NCBI GenBank assembly: GCA_036266155.1
Contig: DATANR010000365.1
Span: 1 to 9,151 of the forward strand
Direction of reading: 5' to 3'
Length of the DNA stretch: 9,151 bases
DNA from: SIAJ01 sp036266155
GTDB taxonomy: Bacteria; Planctomycetota; Planctomycetia; Gemmatales; Gemmataceae
Shown piece after piece: positions 6,701 through 9,151 of this stretch (position 1 is its first letter; every line of letters begins with the position of its first letter). The notes under the pieces were generated by a model. That model was given only the letters and a program-made list of their open reading frames with translations. It was not told the origin of the DNA and did no database searches. Position numbers and translations under genes: made by a program.

Positions 6701-8777
6701 CAACTCCAGCATATACGGCGTCTACTGGTTCCGCGATTCCAACAACAACGGACAGATCGAAGGCGATGAGTTCATTGGCAGCGATGAGGGGATGCCCGAT
6801 GGCCCGAACGGACAATGGCAAACGGCCGTTTCCACGGCCGGCTGGTCCGAAGGCACGACGACGATCTTCAGCTACACCCTCGACACCCTCGGGCGGGTCA
6901 GCCTCGCCAATTCGCTTGCCATCAATGTTCTCGCCAACCAGGCACCGTCCATCCATTCGCTGGCCACTCCGACCGATGTTCTGCAAGGCACAGAGGTGAC
7001 TCTGGTGGCTCAGGGTGTGAGCGACGACGAAAATGCTGTCACCGTCAGGTTGTATGGAGATGCGAACGCCAACGGCAGTCTGGATGGGAGTGATCCATTC
7101 CTGGGCAACGGTACGAACAGCAGCGGCAACTGGTCGTGGAACGTATCGTCGTCGAGCTATTCACCTGGCGCGGCCTACTTCCTGACGCAGGCCGTGGATA
7201 ATCGCGGCAAGACGGGCGACGCTGTGCCGACGGCGGTAACCATTGATGCCTACGTCAATCAGCCTCCAACGATCAGTTCGCTGTCGGGGCCCGGGTCGGT
7301 GGTGCAAGGCAGTTCGTTCAACTTGCAGGCCAGCGGCGTCGCTGATCCTGATGGGACGATTAGCCAGGTTACTTTCTATTTGGATAGCAACTTCGATGGT
7401 CAGCTGGATGCGGGCGATCTCAGTCTGGGAATCGGCACGCCGAATGGTCCCGATTGGAGCAAGGTTATCGACACTTCCGATTGGCCGCTCGGACAAGCGA
7501 TGCTCATCGCCGAGGCTGCTGACAATGGATCACCCGCCCTGACGGCCGTGCAAGCCTTTACGGTGACCGTCACCGACTTGGGCTTCCTTCCCAGAAACAA
7601 AGGCACGTTCACCGACCAGGACGGCGATACCTACACGGTTCGGCTCACCGGCCCAGGCCGAGTTGGCCTGCTGTCCAGCGACGCGGGCGCCGACGGCAAG
7701 GGACCGATCGGGCGGATCGTGCTCCAGGATACCAGCTCCACCCTCAGCAGCTTGACGATCACGGTCCAGAAGGCGACGACCGGCGACGGCCGCATTTCAA
7801 TCGGCAGCATCGAAGGGACCGGTCTTAAGCGTCTCACCGCAACTGCGTCCGATCTAGTCGGGAATGGCATCAATCTAAGTGGGCTTCTCGGCAGCCTAAC
7901 AATCCGCGACATCCGCAATGGGGTCGACGTCATCGCTCTCGGCTCGCCCACGCAGAAGACCACGATCAAGGCCCACGACATCGGGGACGGCACACTCATC
8001 GACGTGGACAGCGCGATCGTGTCGCTGGTCGCGGCCCGCTTCGGAGACGGTGCCATCGTCGCCCCGAGCATGGGTAGCCTCCGGATCACTGGCGACAAGC
8101 GGGCGAACATCCCCATACTCGGCGATTTCCATGCCGATGTCACGCTCAGCGGGATGGGTGTGCTGGCCGGGAAGCCGGCGCTGAAGTCGCTCAAGGTGGC
8201 CGGTTCGGTGCTCGTGGGCAGCGAAATCAACGTCGCCGGACTCATCTCCTCGATGTCAACCGGAGGGTTCAACGGCACGCTCGTGGCCAGTAGCGTCGGC
8301 AACCTGACTGTGAAGGGCGACCTCAGTGCCTCCGACATAACGATCACTGGGATAGGTGTGGATTCCGGTAAGCCCGCACTGAATACGTTCGAGGTTACGG
8401 GCGCTGTTCAAAGCAGCAACATCTCCATCGGCGGCAACGTGAACACCGTCTCGGCGGCGTCCTTTAAGAACAGCACCTTCTTCGTCGGCTACACCGGCGC
8501 GAACGACGGGTCCGGCATTTTCAACACGGTCGCTACCGTGAACACCTTCAAAGTGACGGACACCGCGGACGCTTTCCAGAGCAGCTACGCGATCGCGACT
8601 AACTTCAAGAACGTGACGCTCAAGAGCGTGAAGACGGACAACGGCGGAACCCCGTTCGGCTTCATCGCCAATCTGGCGGTTGTCAGCTTGAAGGTCCTCG
8701 GGCCGCCGACCTTCACCTACAAGCCGACGGATGGCACTCTCAAGATGGACGGTGACTTTGAAGTAAAGATCGTGTAA
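3747..8777 (+). CDS. Giant multidomain planctomycete exoprotein with lipase-like domain
   Basis: This 1676-residue protein is predicted to be exported. Domains: basic leader 1-50 with LEDRIAP at 42-48; fibronectin-III-like 51-138; alpha/beta hydrolase of pancreatic-lipase type about 173-365; unassigned beta-rich section about 400-570; CARDB-like 572-701, ending in VVEKDETNN; Ig-like repeat 1 (712-812); PPC-type domain 820-949, starting DDAYENNDT; Ig-like repeats 2-4 (about 955-1278); repetitive beta-rich region 1279-1676 of planctomycete type, containing GTFTDQDGDTYTVRLTGPG and several 'LxSLxVxG' strands. The hydrolase shows LIHG (oxyanion side), LTLDWS, GYSLG with nucleophile S254, and H351 in SSHTSMPEVF. 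The usual LDPA Asp motif reads LVPA, with Val298. Each Ig-like repeat carries an EF-hand-like loop, so calcium binding is likely. No sortase, PEP-CTERM or classical hydrophobic signal was seen. A lipid or ester hydrolase or an adhesin is possible; the substrate is unknown. Confidence 0.9.
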   Translation: MQFLPVPARRLWQSFLDNQHPGRTPKRPATRTRTQKLRVEGLEDRIAPTVDLHPIEVRGPNWLLTEWTPVNSATTYKLYRTSSDGADNDRQIYVGPSTKYLDIGFDHLHPRVTYSYRVWADTDPDSPVRQAHLSPETQTLSRLAGSIGEDDSKPLYIQNPTLPNAPLTASPSQATWVLIHGIWPIVGPSPATRLNGLADNIAAVRGSDQVLTLDWSSLSFALTAYNVEPVAEWTYISLALKGFKATDINLIGYSLGCYVAAEVAERYDSASDGPPPASQGFGWSSGLLGQVHSIVGLVPAAHLPFYDEVQNVQFYQHARKSWTFHADKSIADSDETPTTANGAFVVRGSSHTSMPEVFANLIQSEIDPSLFANNVNHPFVLKNLFETRTGSWLSDRFDHDGTVVQPQTPQPQNYDAVIDTANDKITRLQYFDPSDPNTPKDKRSETGLAISEIQTGNSSRGPRTLDLSNVVSVANIVTNFGNSTSSSGVGVFYASRSPSQYGAEYNLGQRPIPSLSRYNRSTNTSVLSLTGLPGNAFDGGVIYITMAINPNGTPNARDLDWLEVPVNPVANKPDLTGYFLDAHPNPDSYTWAETIRVVTRFKNAGLSAVSMPFSNGLYLSHDTTFDASDSLLYRNYFGPMAAGTTLAREFTFMLPTAPPSGFGDGPAYFLLVMDDQNTVVEKDETNNSGQGDGIDYLPVTISGSLPPPGPPVIGSFIVGPDTITRGQLVTFTATNVTDDGVVNEVVFTADSNGNGILDGGDRYIAHGSKSDTTFTARVQTDSTWAIGGTAIFAQAKDNFDNLSLVKVATLTVQAVPPFVDDAYENNDTQGSATYLGNGASVTLNGLALGPNDPDYFTFDIPNDNAVIDAEITFSQVYPPLGQPAGDLDLFLIDSNGNSVAASYYSTAGNGREHINITHGSGRFTLYVIGSNTAGFGTDYNSSYNLQLTLNAPSGYPTSGTLSASATILTRGDTLTLGVTGNTPGSNSSIYGVYWFRDSNNNGQIEGDEFIGSDEGMPDGPNGQWQTAVSTAGWSEGTTTIFSYTLDTLGRVSLANSLAINVLANQAPSIHSLATPTDVLQGTEVTLVAQGVSDDENAVTVRLYGDANANGSLDGSDPFLGNGTNSSGNWSWNVSSSSYSPGAAYFLTQAVDNRGKTGDAVPTAVTIDAYVNQPPTISSLSGPGSVVQGSSFNLQASGVADPDGTISQVTFYLDSNFDGQLDAGDLSLGIGTPNGPDWSKVIDTSDWPLGQAMLIAEAADNGSPALTAVQAFTVTVTDLGFLPRNKGTFTDQDGDTYTVRLTGPGRVGLLSSDAGADGKGPIGRIVLQDTSSTLSSLTITVQKATTGDGRISIGSIEGTGLKRLTATASDLVGNGINLSGLLGSLTIRDIRNGVDVIALGSPTQKTTIKAHDIGDGTLIDVDSAIVSLVAARFGDGAIVAPSMGSLRITGDKRANIPILGDFHADVTLSGMGVLAGKPALKSLKVAGSVLVGSEINVAGLISSMSTGGFNGTLVASSVGNLTVKGDLSASDITITGIGVDSGKPALNTFEVTGAVQSSNISIGGNVNTVSAASFKNSTFFVGYTGANDGSGIFNTVATVNTFKVTDTADAFQSSYAIATNFKNVTLKSVKTDNGGTPFGFIANLAVVSLKVLGPPTFTYKPTDGTLKMDGDFEVKIV
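5880..7580 (+). repeat. Four Ig-like protein repeats with embedded EF-hand-like loops
   Basis: Within the giant protein, 12-residue loops DSNGNGILDGGD (750-761), DSNNNGQIEGDE (997-1008), DANANGSLDGSD (1105-1116) and DSNFDGQLDAGD (1213-1224) occupy the same place in four related domains. Coding positions are 5994-6029, 6735-6770, 7059-7094 and 7383-7418. The last three are exactly 108 residues apart. The first is 247 residues before the second because the PPC domain lies between them. Acidic or amide residues at loop positions 1, 3, 5, 9 and 12 with Gly at 6 fit an EF-hand or dockerin-type calcium site. Confidence 0.8.
8151..8477 (+). repeat. 66-residue internal duplication in the C-terminal region
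   Basis: Residues 1469-1511 (GMGVLAGKPALKSLKVAGSV and onward) align without gaps to 1535-1577 (GIGVDSGKPALNTFEVTGAV and onward), a period of 66 residues. Coding positions are 8151-8279 and 8349-8477. The DNA has diverged, so the duplication is not recent. Shorter strands such as SLTIRDI, SLRITGD and NLTVKGD follow the same pattern and suggest a solenoid-like beta structure. Confidence 0.7.
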
Positions 8778-8805
8778 CCCATTGAGGGAGTCGATCCGCT
8801 TGCAG

Positions 8806-8841
8806 CAACTTGCAGCAGGCGCCGTGGAAATGCTGCAATTG
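8806..8841 (+). terminator. Stem-loop after the giant gene, possible transcript end
   Basis: CAA-C-TTGCAGCA (8806-8817) pairs with TGCTGCAATTG (8831-8841), 11 pairs with one bulged C and a 13-nt loop, beginning 29 bp after the stop codon. The left arm's TTGCAGCA is itself duplicated 10 bp earlier (8800-8807), giving two possible registers. No T-run follows, so this would be a factor-dependent or processed 3' end rather than a textbook intrinsic terminator. Confidence 0.3.
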
Positions 8842-9050
8842 ACTGTGTTCTGTGCGATTGCTACCATTCCAAGAGAGCCTGATTTTCAAGGGAATGCGGC
8901 AAGCCACGGGCCGAGACCGCCGAATTGGGGTGCAGGGGTTCCAGTTCGACGTACTTCCACACCCGGATGGGTTGACGTGGCCCCAGGAGCGTGCACCTGC
9001 CGAGGCTCGCAAGATTGGGTCCGCTCGGTCTCATTGAGGGTGAAGTAAAC
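8842..9050. other. Intergenic region right of the giant gene
   Basis: No recognised gene. A plus-strand frame at 8852-9037 would give a 61-residue peptide with no known family and no clear ribosome binding site; the overlapping minus-strand frames run through the terminator at 9051-9081. None is called. Confidence 0.4.
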
Positions 9051-9081
9051 AAAAAACACGCGGCGTTCGGTTGCCGCGTGT
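9051..9081 (-). terminator. Strong rho-independent terminator, minus strand
   Basis: ACACGCGGC (9056-9064) and GCCGCGTGT (9073-9081) form a perfect 9-bp GC-rich stem with an 8-nt loop. Read on the minus strand the stem is followed by a run of six T (9056-9051). The plus strand has no T-run after the stem. It therefore ends a leftward transcript arriving from beyond the right edge. It also closes off the region behind the giant gene against that transcript. Confidence 0.8.
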
Positions 9082-9114
9082 GGATTAGAGAGCAAGAGCC
9101 GAACGCAAAAGAAC

Positions 9115-9151
9115 CTATGCTGCGTGCTCCGCGAGAGCAAGCCTTCCGCGC
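9115..9151 (-). CDS. 3' end of an unidentified leftward gene, cut by the window edge
   Basis: On the minus strand from 9150 the frame reads RGRLALAEHAA and stops with TAG at 9117-9115. The stop lies 33 bp before the strong minus-strand terminator stem, the arrangement expected for the end of a gene. Only eleven residues are visible, so no family can be named. Another minus-strand frame stays open here but runs through the terminator and is less likely. The call rests mainly on the terminator. Confidence 0.35.
   Translation of the reverse strand, partial: RGRLALAEHAA

Noticed and set aside
8852..9037. 61-residue plus-strand gene
   Set aside because: No ribosome binding site, no recognised family, and overlapping frames of similar quality on the other strand.

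Overview
The window looks like a piece of a planctomycete genome, most likely from the Gemmataceae/Isosphaeraceae side. The main reasons are the leader motif LEDRIAP at residues 42-48 of the giant protein, which is a variant of the 'LExR..P' signature at the N-terminus of many planctomycete surface proteins; the style of that multidomain exoprotein; and the high but uneven GC content. No rRNA, tRNA, intact transposase or CRISPR array was seen.

Layout from left to right. Bases 1-360 hold seven direct copies of a 20-bp repeat with the core GTAAGTT-NN-TCGC. Mixed in with them and just after them are two perfect DnaA boxes in opposite orientation, one near-perfect box, and a short AT-rich block. 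Together these resemble a replication origin of iteron type; an IS21-like transposon end is the main alternative. Bases 563-1211 (minus strand) encode a compact vapBC toxin-antitoxin pair: an AbrB-fold antitoxin followed by a PIN-domain RNase toxin, overlapping by 8 nt. Bases 1212-1786 have no recognisable gene. Bases 1787-3262 (plus) encode a secreted type-3 copper protein (tyrosinase/polyphenol oxidase family) with a C-terminal domain like that of plant polyphenol oxidases. A nested perfect inverted repeat (3281-3349) follows it.

Bases 3747-8777 (plus) encode a protein of 1676 residues. Its order is: LEDR leader, fibronectin-III-like domain, pancreatic-lipase-like alpha/beta hydrolase, linker domain, CARDB-like domain, four Ig-like repeats that each carry an EF-hand-like calcium loop (with a PPC domain inserted between the first and second), and a repetitive beta-rich C-terminal region of planctomycete type. 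The hydrolase has its nucleophile motif, but the usual catalytic Asp position reads Val. The 5' third of the gene is visibly lower in GC than the rest, which suggests a mosaic origin. The window ends with a strong minus-strand intrinsic terminator (9051-9081) and what may be the last codons of a leftward gene entering from the right edge.

The tyrosinase and the giant protein are both predicted to be exported and point the same way, but 484 bp separate them and they need not be co-transcribed. The origin-like block next to vapBC would fit a plasmid or an integrated plasmid remnant. That link is inference, because no Rep or partition gene lies inside the window.
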